A model generated the notes under the pieces. That model saw only the letters and a program-made list of their open reading frames with translations, made no database searches and had not been told where the DNA came from. Shown one piece after another: positions 1 through 12,028 of a stretch of 64,000 nucleotides of DNA (position 1 is its first letter; every line of letters begins with the position of its first letter). A program made the position numbers and the translations under genes. The stretch lies in NCBI RefSeq assembly GCF_008001035.1, contig NZ_CP042856.1, forward strand, positions 2,170,001 to 2,234,000, read 5' to 3'. This DNA comes from Salinibacterium sp. dk2585 (lineage in GTDB: Bacteria; Actinomycetota; Actinomycetes; Actinomycetales; Microbacteriaceae).

Positions 1-73
1 CGGGCTCGTAGAAACGCCGGTGGATATGTTGGCGAAGGCGACATACCACGGGTAGACCCATCTCACCAGTCTC

Positions 74-102
74 TTGACACTCGTTTGCGGGCCATGTTTG
101 AG
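74..102 (+). promoter_or_regulatory. candidate promoter for the DUF485-actP pair
   Basis: A perfect TTGACA (74-79) is followed after 17 bases by TTTGAG (97-102), or after 18 by TTGAGT. The -35 is ideal but the -10 is poor. It lies about 70 bases before the first gene of the acetate permease pair. This is inference from sequence only. Confidence 0.3.
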
Positions 103-173
103 TGTCCCCGCAGCACGCAATGCCGCGTGCTTCCCGTCCGGCGTATCACGCCTCGACAAGGCAAGGGAATCGC

Positions 174-518
174 ATGAGTAATGACGCTCGCAGTGCACCG
201 CCAACCGATTTCGCAGAGGTCGAGGCCTCGGAACCGTTCACACGACTGAAGAAGCGTCACCGCTCCTTCGTGTGGCCACTCACCATCGCCTTCCTCGTCT
301 GGTACTTCGCTTACGTCCTTCTCGCCTCCTACGCGCCCGACTTCATGTCGACCAAGGTGTGGGGCAACATCAACATCGGTCTCCTCCTCGGCCTCGGCCA
401 GTTCGTCTCCACCTTCGCCATCACGACCTGGTACGTGTCATTCGCGAACCGGCAGCTCGACCCTCTCGCGGCAGAGATCCGTGCCGACCTCGAAGCCCGT
501 GAAGGAGTTGCACCATGA
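174..518 (+). CDS. DUF485 family inner-membrane protein (YjcH-like)
   Basis: 114-residue membrane protein of the DUF485 family, which is almost always encoded directly before an ActP-type acetate/cation symporter and is thought to be an accessory subunit. The polar N-terminus (about 1-35) is followed by two membrane segments (about 37-57 and 70-95), the usual DUF485 layout, and a charged tail. I chose the ATG at 174 because an AAGGGA-like ribosome site sits just before it. An in-frame start at 102 would add unrelated residues. Its stop overlaps the actP start by 4 bases (ATGA), so the two are translationally coupled. Confidence 0.85.
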   Translation: MSNDARSAPPTDFAEVEASEPFTRLKKRHRSFVWPLTIAFLVWYFAYVLLASYAPDFMSTKVWGNINIGLLLGLGQFVSTFAITTWYVSFANRQLDPLAAEIRADLEAREGVAP

Positions 519-2134
519 ACCGCACCGACATCATTCGCGCCGCCTTGGAGTCGACCGAGATCGGCGACCCCATCCTCAACATCTCTATCTTCGGCGCCTT
601 CGTGCTGGTCACCCTCGTGATCGTGCTGAGGGCCAGTCGCAACAACAAGACCGCAGCCGATTACTACGCGGCGGGGCGTTCCTTCACCGGACCCCAGAAC
701 GGCACCGCGATCGCGGGCGACTACCTCTCCGCGGCATCCTTCCTCGGCATCTGTGGGGCCATCGCCGTCAACGGCTACGACGGCTTCCTCTACTCGATCG
801 GGTTCCTCGTTGCCTGGCTCGTCGCGCTTCTGCTCGTCGCCGAGCTCATGCGCAACACGGGCAAGTTCACGATGGCCGACGTGCTCTCGTTCCGGCTCAA
901 GCAGCGGCCCGTGCGCCTCGCGGCGGCCACCACGACACTCGCGGTGTGCTTCTTCTACCTGCTCGCGCAGATGGCCGGTGCAGGCGGGCTCGTCTCGCTG
1001 CTCCTCGGCATCGACGACAAGCTCGGCCAGTCCGTCGTCGTCGCCGTCGTGGGTGCGCTCATGATCCTCTACGTGCTCGTCGGGGGTATGAAGGGCACCA
1101 CGTGGGTGCAGATCATCAAGGCGGTGCTGCTCATCGCTGGCGCCTTCGTCATGACGGTGTGGGTGCTCGCGCTGTACGGCTTCAACCTCTCCGAGCTCCT
1201 GGGCGCTGCGGCATCCGTCGGCGGCGAAGACGTATTGAGCCCCGGAAAGCAGTACGGCATCAGCGACCTCACCCGCCTCGACTTCGTGTCACTCGCGCTC
1301 GCGCTCGTGCTCGGAACTGCGGGCCTGCCCCACGTGCTCATGCGCTTCTACACCGTGCCGACGGCACGAGAGGCCCGCCGGTCGGTCGTGTGGGCCATCT
1401 GGCTCATCGGCGCGTTCTACCTCTTCACGCTCGTGCTCGGCTATGGAGCCGGAGCACTCATCGGCGGCGAGCGCATCCTCGAGGCCCCCGGCGGGGTGAA
1501 TTCCGCTGCGCCGCTCCTGGCGTTCGAGCTCGGCGGCCCGCTGCTGCTGGGCTTCATCTCGGCCGTTGCGTTCGCTACGATCCTGGCAGTCGTCGCAGGA
1601 CTGACCATCACTGCCGCCGCATCGTTCTCCCACGACGTCTACGCAAGCGTCATCAAGAAGGGCAAGCCCGGCCCGGGCACGGAGGTCAAGGTCGCGCGCA
1701 TCACGGTCGTCGCGATCGGCATCCTCGCGATCGTCGGCGGCATCGGCGTGCAGGGTCAGAACATCGCCTTCCTCGTGGCCCTGGCCTTCGCCGTTGCGGC
1801 GTCGGCAAACCTCCCGACCATCATCTACTCGCTTTTCTGGCGCAAGTTCAGCACCCGGGGCGCGCTGTGGAGCATGTACGGCGGTCTCGGGTCGGCGGTC
1901 ATCCTCATCGCGTTCTCCGGTGTCGTCTCCGGCAGCGAGACGTCGATGATCCCCGGCGTGGACTTCTCCTGGTTCCCGCTGAACAACCCCGGCATCATCT
2001 CAATCCCGCTCGGGTTCATCCTTGGCTGGCTCGGCACCGTCACGAGCAGCCGCCGGGAAGACCCCGCGGTCGCCGCCGAGATGGAGGTGCGCTCGCTCAC
2101 GGGCCACGGGGCCGAGAAGGCGACCTCGCACTAG
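515..2134 (+). CDS. actP: cation/acetate symporter ActP (sodium:solute symporter family)
   Basis: 539-residue polytopic permease of the sodium:solute symporter family. Family knowledge: ActP takes up acetate and sometimes pyruvate, glycolate or propionate with Na+ or H+. The sequence has about 13 hydrophobic segments. The N-terminal region contains the family stretch ADYYAAGRSFTGPQNGTAIA (about 49-68) and DYLSAASFLG, with an internal VGGMKGTTWVQ. Start overlaps the DUF485 stop. No acetyl-CoA synthetase gene is adjacent, so the exact substrate is inferred from family and from the DUF485 partner. The gene is convergent with gcvP. Confidence 0.88.
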   Translation: MNRTDIIRAALESTEIGDPILNISIFGAFVLVTLVIVLRASRNNKTAADYYAAGRSFTGPQNGTAIAGDYLSAASFLGICGAIAVNGYDGFLYSIGFLVAWLVALLLVAELMRNTGKFTMADVLSFRLKQRPVRLAAATTTLAVCFFYLLAQMAGAGGLVSLLLGIDDKLGQSVVVAVVGALMILYVLVGGMKGTTWVQIIKAVLLIAGAFVMTVWVLALYGFNLSELLGAAASVGGEDVLSPGKQYGISDLTRLDFVSLALALVLGTAGLPHVLMRFYTVPTAREARRSVVWAIWLIGAFYLFTLVLGYGAGALIGGERILEAPGGVNSAAPLLAFELGGPLLLGFISAVAFATILAVVAGLTITAAASFSHDVYASVIKKGKPGPGTEVKVARITVVAIGILAIVGGIGVQGQNIAFLVALAFAVAASANLPTIIYSLFWRKFSTRGALWSMYGGLGSAVILIAFSGVVSGSETSMIPGVDFSWFPLNNPGIISIPLGFILGWLGTVTSSRREDPAVAAEMEVRSLTGHGAEKATSH

Positions 2135-2145
2135 CGCACGAAGGC

Positions 2146-2197
2146 TGCATCTGCCCGATCTCACAGCGCCGTACGGCCGTGAGATCGGGCGGATGCA
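2146..2197. terminator. long inverted repeat between convergent actP and gcvP (bidirectional terminator)
   Basis: A 19-base left arm (2146-2164) and right arm (2179-2197) match at 18 of 19 positions. The 14-base loop holds the perfect palindrome GCCGTACGGC (2168-2177). It lies 12 bases after the actP stop and about 50 bases after the gcvP stop on the other strand, so it can terminate both. There is no clear T-run on either side. Confidence 0.7.
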
Positions 2198-2218
2198 TAC
2201 TCCCGGGCGCCCGGAAGG

Positions 2219-2237
2219 TGCATTCGCCCGATCTCAC
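2219..2237 (+). repeat. third copy of the actP/gcvP intergenic 19-mer
   Basis: TGCATTCGCCCGATCTCAC repeats the left arm of the neighbouring hairpin (17 of 19 matches) in direct orientation, ending 13 bases before the gcvP stop. With the two arms this makes three copies of one module in 92 bases. Confidence 0.7.
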
Positions 2238-2250
2238 CGAGGAGTGGGTT

Positions 2251-5214
<2,964 letters not shown>

Positions 5215-5217
5215 GGG

Positions 5218-5600
5218 CTACGCCTGCGTGAGTGCCGCGTAGGCCTCGGCGTCGATGAAGCCGGCCGCCTCGAGCGCCTCTGGCGAGGCGACCCGCATGG
5301 TGAACAGCCAGCCGTCGCCCTCGGGGGCGTCGTTGATGAGCTCAGGGCTGTCGGCAACCGCCGTGTTCGCCTGGACGATCGTGCCGTCGACGGGCGCGTA
5401 CACCTCGCCGACCGACTTGGTCGACTCGACCTCGGCGACGACGCGGCCCTTCTCGACCTCGGTGCCAGCCTCCGGCACGTCAACGAAAACGACCTCGCCA
5501 AGCTTGTCGGCAGCGAAGGCGGTGATTCCCACCGTCAGCTGGTCACCGTCGATGCGCACCCACTCGTGCTCCGGCGTGTACTTGAGTGCTGCCTGCTCGC

Positions 5601-5604
<4 letters not shown>
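5218..5604 (-). CDS. gcvH: glycine cleavage system H protein
   Basis: 128-residue lipoyl carrier that shuttles the aminomethyl and then the dihydrolipoyl group between the P, T and L proteins. The lipoylation site is K63 in VESTKSVGEVYAPVDG, and the N-terminal KYTPEHEWV is diagnostic for the family. The start ATG overlaps the gcvT stop by 4 bases, and gcvP follows 3 bases after, so the three genes form one tightly coupled operon. Confidence 0.97.
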
Positions 5605-6794
<1,190 letters not shown>

Positions 6795-6832
6795 ACGAGT
6801 TCTCCAATGGCTAGGCGTCGACGACGCTGGGA

Positions 6833-7064
6833 ACTCTCCCTCTGTCATGGGACCTGAGAGCTTCGTCGACCGGTCGGTCGGCTTTCACCTTGGGTGGAAT
6901 TGCGGAGTTGGTGTCGATACGGCGCTTCGCGCCTACTCAACCTGAATCGCTCCGCGATTCACTTTTCAGAGTTGCCTGTTCGATGCGGTACGCATACCTG
7001 AGAGATTTCGGAGAGGATTGCTCCTTCGGTGCCCAAACCCTGTGGTTCGGAGCTCTCCCGCATC
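6833..7064 (-). ncRNA. tandem glycine riboswitch (gcvT motif, two aptamers)
   Basis: On the minus strand two glycine-aptamer signatures follow each other before gcvT. Aptamer 1 (about 7064-6965) has GCGGGAGAGC, CACCGAAGGAGCAA, CTCTCAGG and GTACCGCATCGAACAGG. Aptamer 2 (about 6965-6833) has CAAGGTGAAAGCC, GAAGCTCTCAGGT and GACAGAGGGAGAG. This is the known two-ligand arrangement in which glycine usually switches on gcvTHP. The gcvT ribosome site follows 28 bases after the second aptamer. Aptamer 2 carries an unusually long variable stem region (about 6905-6955). The identification is from motif memory, not a covariance-model run. Confidence 0.93.
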
Positions 7065-7130
7065 GCCTGAGCGGCAGTATTCGGTTGTGCGGGCCAGCAT
7101 AGCAATGCAAGGCCTGCCGCGGGGCCCTCG

Positions 7131-8837
7131 CTAGCAGGTCGGACGGCAAGTCCTCTGCGTAAAGGCATCGACGAACACCTTGTCGAGGTCGTTCGGCTCG
7201 TATGCCGAGAACGCCCCGCCACCCGTGACCGCCGCGATCTGCTGCATGGGCTCTATCTCGGTGTCGGGACCGAAGCCGATCAGGATGACCGGCACCGGCT
7301 TGAGCGGGTCATGCATCGCGGTGAGTTCCGCCAGGAGTGCCTCGAGCGTGATCGAGTTGCTGTCATCGTTGCGACCATCGGTGATGATGACCATCGAGTT
7401 CACCATGCCCGGCACGAAGCCCTCCTTCATATGCTTCACGCCGGCGAGGATCGTGTCGTAGAGCCCCGTATCGCCACGGATGTACTGCGGAAGAGTCGCC
7501 GTCACGTTGGCGATCTGGGCCCTGTGGTCGGCATTGCCCAGCGCCCCGACGGGCACAAGCTCCTCCCAGTCCTGATCGCCGGCCCGGTTCGTCGAGAAGA
7601 CCCACACGCCCATGTGCGCCTCACCGCCATAGCGGCCGAGCGAGCCTCCGGCAGCCCGCTGGTAGACGTCGATACGGCGCAGTCCGTTGCCAGCCGGTTC
7701 GAGCATCGAGCCCGACACGTCAACCGCCACGAGCATCCGTGAACGCCGCGTCAGCGAACTCCACTGCGTGAGTGCGGCGACCTGCTGCTCCGCGACAGCA
7801 GCGGGAGGGACGGAGGTCGAGATCGGCAGCACGCCGGTCGCCTTGAGCTCGCCTGCACCAGCGTGATCCCGGAACCCCTCCGCCATGTAGAAGGCCCCGC
7901 CGAGTCGCGCCGCCTCCTCGAACGCGGCGAGAAGCGAGTCGCGCTCGTTCGACGCCGGCTTGTTGCCCGTGAGATCAACGAAGGGGTAGTCGAGCGCGGA
8001 GGTTCCGTCGTTGGGATAGAGGGCGATGACGGGGGCATCCGCATTCGCCTCATTGTGCGCAACGACGTCGCGCTCCGACATGACGACGACCGTCGGCGCG
8101 GGCGCCTCGAGCGCAGATGCCACGGCCTCCTCCTTGGAGTTGGGGATCGTCTTGCCCAGCTCGATCATGGTCGAGGGCAGACGTCGCGGGTCATCGGCGG
8201 GCGCCACCGCAGTCATGGAGGCGAGGGCAGCGAGGCTCGCAGACGACGACTCGGGGTCGGGCACGACCCCTCCCACGAGGCCCGCGAGGAGCGTGCTCCA
8301 GCCGACCTGGTCTGCAGCGAACTCGGCAGAACGGGCGGCAGGCGCCGCGAGCACGACGGGCGAGCTGGCGACGGATGCCCGGGGCTCGACGACGGGCTTG
8401 GTGCGACCGAGCGCTTCGGCAGTTGAGTTCATCCGGGCAATCCATAGCGAGGAATCCGGCACCCAGGCATCCGCATCGGCCAGGGCGTTGGAGGCGAGGA
8501 GCGCCGCGGTGTCGCCCGAACTCTGGGCGCGCACCTCGGTCGAGACGCACACCTCGGAGTTGGCGTCGAAGTCCTTCGCGACGTTCGTCATCGCCCCGTG
8601 GATTGAGGTGTCGGTGACGACCACGAGTTCGACCGGATCAGTGCAGCCGAGTCCTCCAGAGGCATTGGCCGCGAAGATGCTCGCGAGCCCGCCCTGCGAG
8701 ATCGCGACGCCCGCACCCGTCACAAGGATGAGCACGGCTGCGGCGGCCGCGATCGGGCTGAGCAGGTTGCGGGGGGTGCGGGGGGCAGGTGCGCGGTGTC
8801 GACGGCGCGCGCCATCGTACGGGTCACGGGTGTTCAC
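7131..8837 (-). CDS. secreted substrate-binding-like protein with C-terminal VWA domain
   Basis: 568 residues. A basic N-terminus is followed by one hydrophobic segment (about 27-45), either a signal peptide or an anchor. Residues about 65-350 resemble an ABC-type solute-binding fold (CTDPVELVVVTDTS, then TAALLASNALADADAWVPD). Residues about 365-560 are a von Willebrand A domain with the metal site DVSGSML. Proteins of this type sit outside the membrane, and their ligand is unknown. The start is GTG at 8837 with GGAG upstream. It stands alone, with the gcv leader downstream, and no permease genes are next to it. I do not know its function. Confidence 0.8.
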   Translation of the reverse strand: MNTRDPYDGARRRHRAPAPRTPRNLLSPIAAAAAVLILVTGAGVAISQGGLASIFAANASGGLGCTDPVELVVVTDTSIHGAMTNVAKDFDANSEVCVSTEVRAQSSGDTAALLASNALADADAWVPDSSLWIARMNSTAEALGRTKPVVEPRASVASSPVVLAAPAARSAEFAADQVGWSTLLAGLVGGVVPDPESSSASLAALASMTAVAPADDPRRLPSTMIELGKTIPNSKEEAVASALEAPAPTVVVMSERDVVAHNEANADAPVIALYPNDGTSALDYPFVDLTGNKPASNERDSLLAAFEEAARLGGAFYMAEGFRDHAGAGELKATGVLPISTSVPPAAVAEQQVAALTQWSSLTRRSRMLVAVDVSGSMLEPAGNGLRRIDVYQRAAGGSLGRYGGEAHMGVWVFSTNRAGDQDWEELVPVGALGNADHRAQIANVTATLPQYIRGDTGLYDTILAGVKHMKEGFVPGMVNSMVIITDGRNDDSNSITLEALLAELTAMHDPLKPVPVILIGFGPDTEIEPMQQIAAVTGGGAFSAYEPNDLDKVFVDAFTQRTCRPTC

Positions 8838-9004
8838 AACAACTCCATTGCTGATGGGAGCGGCGCCTTCGGGTAACGCTGGAGCCGAGCCGAGAGGCCC
8901 CCATTAGGGGCACGTAGGCAAGAGTGTAGGGGAGGCGGCGCCAAAAGTGAAGAAAAGTTCAGCGAGCCGCCTCCTCAGCCACCGGGTGCTGTGGTAGAGA
9001 CCGC

Positions 9005-9655
9005 CTAGAAGCCCCAGTCGTCGGCGAGCTCCGAGCGGAGCTGCGCCGTCTCACGTTCCTTGATCAGGCGGGCGAGGTCGACGTCGATGAGTTCGCGCAT
9101 CCGCTGCTCCTTCTCCGCTTCGTAGGCCGGGTCGTCGTCGACCTCCGGTTGCACGAGGGCATCCTCGAGCGCCCGGGAGACGTCTCGCCACGCCTCGTCG
9201 CGGGAGCGCTCGATCAACGCGAGCATGTATTCGTCGTCCTCCCGGAACTCGCGCAGCCGCTTCGCCAGGGCGCGCGAGACCGCCTCCCGGCGCGTGAGGT
9301 TCTTGACGTCGCCCGCGCGGTAGTCGTGGGCGTGCCCGGCCCTGCCCGCGAGCGACTCCGCCTCCTCGACCTCCCTTGCCAGCCGGTCTGCGGCGGCATC
9401 CGACTCAGCGGCGAGGGAGCCGATGACGGCCCTCGCCTCAGCGAGGTAGCGCCGTGGCTCGTAGTCCGCTGACTCCCCCACCGCGCCGATGATGATGGCG
9501 TTTCGGAGCCTCAGGCGCGCGGCGTATTCGGCCAGCATGATGCCTTCCGCCACCGCCGCTTGGAAAGTGAGCGGCTCGCGCGGAGTCAGCATGGAAGCGT
9601 CGAAGGGCGCCGCTCGCGCACGCGAACGGCGGCTACGGCGACGGAACCATTTCAC
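9005..9655 (-). CDS. hypothetical charged, helical cytoplasmic protein
   Basis: 216 residues with an arginine-rich N-terminus (KWFRRRSRRSRARAA) and long charged helical stretches (about 70-110 and 130-205), probably coiled coil. There is no signal peptide, membrane segment or enzyme motif I recognise. The start is GTG at 9655. Its neighbours, a VWA protein and a DoxX protein, give no functional hint. High GC at third codon positions supports it as real. Confidence 0.6.
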   Translation of the reverse strand: MKWFRRRSRRSRARAAPFDASMLTPREPLTFQAAVAEGIMLAEYAARLRLRNAIIIGAVGESADYEPRRYLAEARAVIGSLAAESDAAADRLAREVEEAESLAGRAGHAHDYRAGDVKNLTRREAVSRALAKRLREFREDDEYMLALIERSRDEAWRDVSRALEDALVQPEVDDDPAYEAEKEQRMRELIDVDLARLIKERETAQLRSELADDWGF

Positions 9656-9807
9656 AGTGTGGGAGGACTCTCAGCAGCGGGCGACCTGGGCAGATCGAGC
9701 CTACCCCGCCCGATGTCACGCCTCGTTGTCTGCGGGCCTGAGACGCGTGCCGTCGCGCCCGCATTCGAGCTCGTGCTGCTCGCCTCGATCCTGCGGACAT
9801 CAGCCCA

Positions 9808-10263
9808 TCAAGACACTTTGGAGCGCCGGTGCTGACGCAGGCCCTTCAGCGCGCCCGTCGACCACAACGCCCATGCCACGAGCACCGGCTGGAAGAAGAG
9901 GCGCACGAAGCGGGCCCTGTCTGTGTCGAGGCCGAAGGCATCCGTTCCCGTCACATACTGCGAGATGTTGCCCGGGAAGATCGCGATGAAGAAGGCGGCC
10001 ACCGCGAGGCCGACGGGTACTCGCCGACGCGGAAGCGCGATGAGCGCGGCACCCAGCCCGATCTCCACGACGCCGGAGCCCAGCACGACCAGGTCGTCAT
10101 CCAGGGGAACCCACTCGGGCACCTGGGCCTGGAACTCCTCGCGCGCGACCGTGAGGTGCGTCGTGCCGGCAAAGGCGAGCGCGGCACCCAGCGCGATGCG
10201 CGCGATCGTGCGCGGAAGCGAAGTGGGACGTGCCTTCGAGGTGAGGATGCGCACGAGAGTCAT
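9808..10263 (-). CDS. DoxX family integral membrane protein
   Basis: 151 residues with four hydrophobic segments. The stretch IARIALGAALAFAGTTHLT is typical of DoxX-type proteins, a family linked to respiratory-chain or redox-stress membrane proteins, though most members are uncharacterised. The ATG at 10263 is preceded at seven bases by TACCGT, a likely -10 box, with no clear ribosome site, so the message may be leaderless. It is divergent from the AhpD-like gene. Confidence 0.8.
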   Translation of the reverse strand: MTLVRILTSKARPTSLPRTIARIALGAALAFAGTTHLTVAREEFQAQVPEWVPLDDDLVVLGSGVVEIGLGAALIALPRRRVPVGLAVAAFFIAIFPGNISQYVTGTDAFGLDTDRARFVRLFFQPVLVAWALWSTGALKGLRQHRRSKVS

Positions 10264-10270
10264 GCGGCGG

Positions 10271-10276
10271 ACGGTA
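10271..10276 (-). promoter_or_regulatory. -10 box of the DoxX gene (leaderless type)
   Basis: TACCGT on the minus strand, seven bases before the ATG at 10263. Confidence 0.45.
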
Positions 10277-10355
10277 GCACCGCTTGCTGAGGCCTGGCCT
10301 TCCCAGGCGGACGCCCGAGTGACAGCATTAAGCGCACCCCACCCAGGAGACGAGA

Positions 10356-10925
10356 ATGTCGATCATTGAGACGCCTACCGACGACCAGGCGGCCGGCTAC
10401 ACCGCTGAGCTTTATGCCGCCGACATCGCGCACCAAGGCTTCGTGGCATCCCACACCCGTGTCATGGCAATGAATCCCGAGGCATATGCTGCCTGGGAGC
10501 AGCTCATCACGGCGATAGCCAAGCCGATGGGCTTCCGCCGCTACGAACTCGTCACACTCGCCGCAGCGTACGGCGCGAGGTCACAGCACTGCCGCCTCGC
10601 CCATGGTCGGAAATCGCTCGGGGTCTTCGGCGAGGAGCAACTCGAACGCATCGCAACCGACTACCGCGACGCCGACCTGAGCGACGCCGAAGTGGCAATG
10701 ATGGAGTTCGCGGAGAAGGTCAGTCGAGACGCGTCGAGCATGACGGATGCCGACAGCCTGCGGTTGCGCGAGCTGGGCTTCACCGACCGGGAGATCGTCG
10801 ACATCGCGCTCGCTGCCGCAGCGCGCAACTACTACAGTCGAGCGATCCAAGCACTCGCGGTCGAGGTCGACGACGTGCCCGAGATGAGCCCTTCACTGCG
10901 AGCTGCCCTGACCGCGGGGCTCTGA
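10356..10925 (+). CDS. carboxymuconolactone decarboxylase / AhpD-like peroxidase-related protein
   Basis: 189 residues with the helical AhpD/CMD fold. AhpD members use a CxxC active site followed by a histidine. Here the site reads SQHCRLAHG (about residues 75-83), keeping the second cysteine and the histidine but with serine at the first cysteine position. The usual thiol peroxidase chemistry may therefore be altered. A good ribosome site (AGGAGACGAG) precedes the ATG. It is joined to the following acetyltransferase by TGATG, so the two are one transcript. Confidence 0.85.
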   Translation: MSIIETPTDDQAAGYTAELYAADIAHQGFVASHTRVMAMNPEAYAAWEQLITAIAKPMGFRRYELVTLAAAYGARSQHCRLAHGRKSLGVFGEEQLERIATDYRDADLSDAEVAMMEFAEKVSRDASSMTDADSLRLRELGFTDREIVDIALAAAARNYYSRAIQALAVEVDDVPEMSPSLRAALTAGL

Positions 10926-11497
10926 TGAGCATTGTCGTCAGGCCCGCCCATGACTTCGACGACGTCGCGCTCGTGCTCGGGCCGAAGCGGCCCGACGCAT
11001 CCGTCTGCTGGTGCCTCTCGTGGCGGCTCAGTTCCAAGGAGAACCGCTCGCTCGTCGGGCCTGAGCGCGCCGAGAAGGTGCGAGAGCTCTGTTCCCGCGA
11101 CCAGGCGCCCGGGGTGCTCGCCTACCGCGACGGGGAGGTCGCAGGGTGGGCGGGCATCGCACCGCGCTCCGAGCTGCATCCCTTCGCCAACTCGCGCAAG
11201 ATCCCCCATGTTGACGACCTGCCGGTATGGACCCTCTGGTGCATCCGCGTGCGTCCCGGCTATCGCAAGCAGGGGGTCACGCAGACACTCATCGAGGGCG
11301 CAGTCGACTACGCCCGGGCGTCCGGGGCGCCCGCCGTCGAGGCTTACCCGGCCGAGAACGGCGAGAAGCGAATGGATGCGACCATGGCGTTCGTAGGCAC
11401 GCGGCGGTGGTTCGAGCAGGCTGGCTTCACGAAGGTCGCCGACACAGAGGCGGTCGCCGGCGGGTTCCCGCGGATCGTCATGCGGCGAGCGCTCTGA
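10925..11497 (+). CDS. GNAT family N-acetyltransferase
   Basis: 190 residues with the acetyl-CoA binding core VRPGYRKQGVTQTLIEGAVDYARASG (starting about residue 109; a variant of the R/QxxGxG/A loop) and a C-terminal MAFVGTRRWFEQAGF typical of this branch. The substrate is unknown. The ATG overlaps the stop of the AhpD-like gene by one base. The 3' end runs into a small direct-repeat cluster and then the convergent gdx gene. Confidence 0.85.
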   Translation: MSIVVRPAHDFDDVALVLGPKRPDASVCWCLSWRLSSKENRSLVGPERAEKVRELCSRDQAPGVLAYRDGEVAGWAGIAPRSELHPFANSRKIPHVDDLPVWTLWCIRVRPGYRKQGVTQTLIEGAVDYARASGAPAVEAYPAENGEKRMDATMAFVGTRRWFEQAGFTKVADTEAVAGGFPRIVMRRAL

Positions 11498-11506
11498 GCG
11501 ATCGGG

Positions 11507-11560
11507 CCTCGGCTCAGTGCAGTCAGCGCACCTCGGCTCAGTGCACCTCGGCTCAGTGCA
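11507..11560. repeat. three copies of a 15-base direct repeat between GNAT gene and gdx
   Basis: CCTCGGCTCAGTGCA occurs at 11507-11521, 11531-11545 and 11546-11560. The last two are in exact tandem, and the first is separated by nine bases. The third copy overlaps the last codons and stop of gdx. I see no terminator hairpin here. Confidence 0.8.
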
Positions 11561-11882
11561 CCTCGACGTCGCTCACGAGCTTCAGGCCCACGATGCACCC
11601 GACGAGCCCCATGATGAGAAGCACCTTGAGGAGTGACACGGGTTCGGTCCCCGAGAGCATCGCCCACACGACCGTCAGTGATGCGCCGATGCCCACCCAC
11701 ACGGCGTAGCCCGTGCCGACCGGGATCTCGCGCAGCGCGAAGGCGAGGCCACCCATGCTGAGGATGAGCGTGACCCCGAAGATGATGCTCGGCCAGAGCT
11801 TCGTGAAGCCCTCCGAGCGGCCGAGTGCAGTCGCCCAGACCGCTTCGAGCATGCCGGAGATGATGAGAACCAACCAGTACAC
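11553..11882 (-). CDS. gdx: guanidinium exporter Gdx (small multidrug resistance family)
   Basis: 109-residue, four-helix SMR transporter of the Gdx (formerly SugE) branch, a dual-topology dimer that exports guanidinium in exchange for protons. The conserved glutamate of helix 1 is in SGMLEAVWATALGRSEGF (about E12), and REIPVGTGYAVWVGIGA is the second-helix/loop signature. I chose GTG at 11882 because GGGAG lies five bases upstream and the protein then starts exactly at helix 1. The longer ATG frame would cross the riboswitch. The class-III guanidine riboswitch directly upstream makes the substrate assignment firm. Confidence 0.92.
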   Translation of the reverse strand: MYWLVLIISGMLEAVWATALGRSEGFTKLWPSIIFGVTLILSMGGLAFALREIPVGTGYAVWVGIGASLTVVWAMLSGTEPVSLLKVLLIMGLVGCIVGLKLVSDVEVH

Positions 11883-11894
11883 GTTTTCTCCCGT

Positions 11895-11935
11895 GGCCAG
11901 TCTTGTCGCGTTCCGGGTACTGATCCCTCGTCCGG
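11895..11935 (-). ncRNA. guanidine-III riboswitch (ykkC-III motif)
   Basis: Reading the minus strand from 11935: CCGGACGAGG, then GATCAGTACCCGG, then GACAAGACTGGCC. This matches the known actinobacterial guanidine-III pseudoknot, with invariant ACGAGG and GACAAGAC elements and two CCGG segments that pair. The pseudoknot strand GGATCAGT pairs with ACTGGCC (G-C, G-C, bulged A, U-G, C-G, A-U, G-C, U-A), so the pairing is kept although the bases differ from the best-known example. It ends 12 bases before the gdx start and abuts its ribosome site, which fits translational control by guanidinium. Confidence 0.92.
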
Positions 11936-12028
11936 GGGCGCGGTTGGGCACCCAGCGGCCAGAGTAGCAATCCTGGCTGGGCAGCGACTGCCTTGACCCC
12001 GCGCATCGGGGCATGCGTACTATGACGC

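Noticed and set aside
1-61. Possible start of a minus-strand gene (ATG at 61, MGLPVVCRLRQHIHRRFYEP)
   Set aside because: Only 20 residues before the edge, with no clear ribosome site. A different frame looks equally plausible, so no call can be supported.
7131-8837. Part of an ABC transporter or secretion operon
   Set aside because: No permease or ATPase gene lies on either side. It stands as a single gene.
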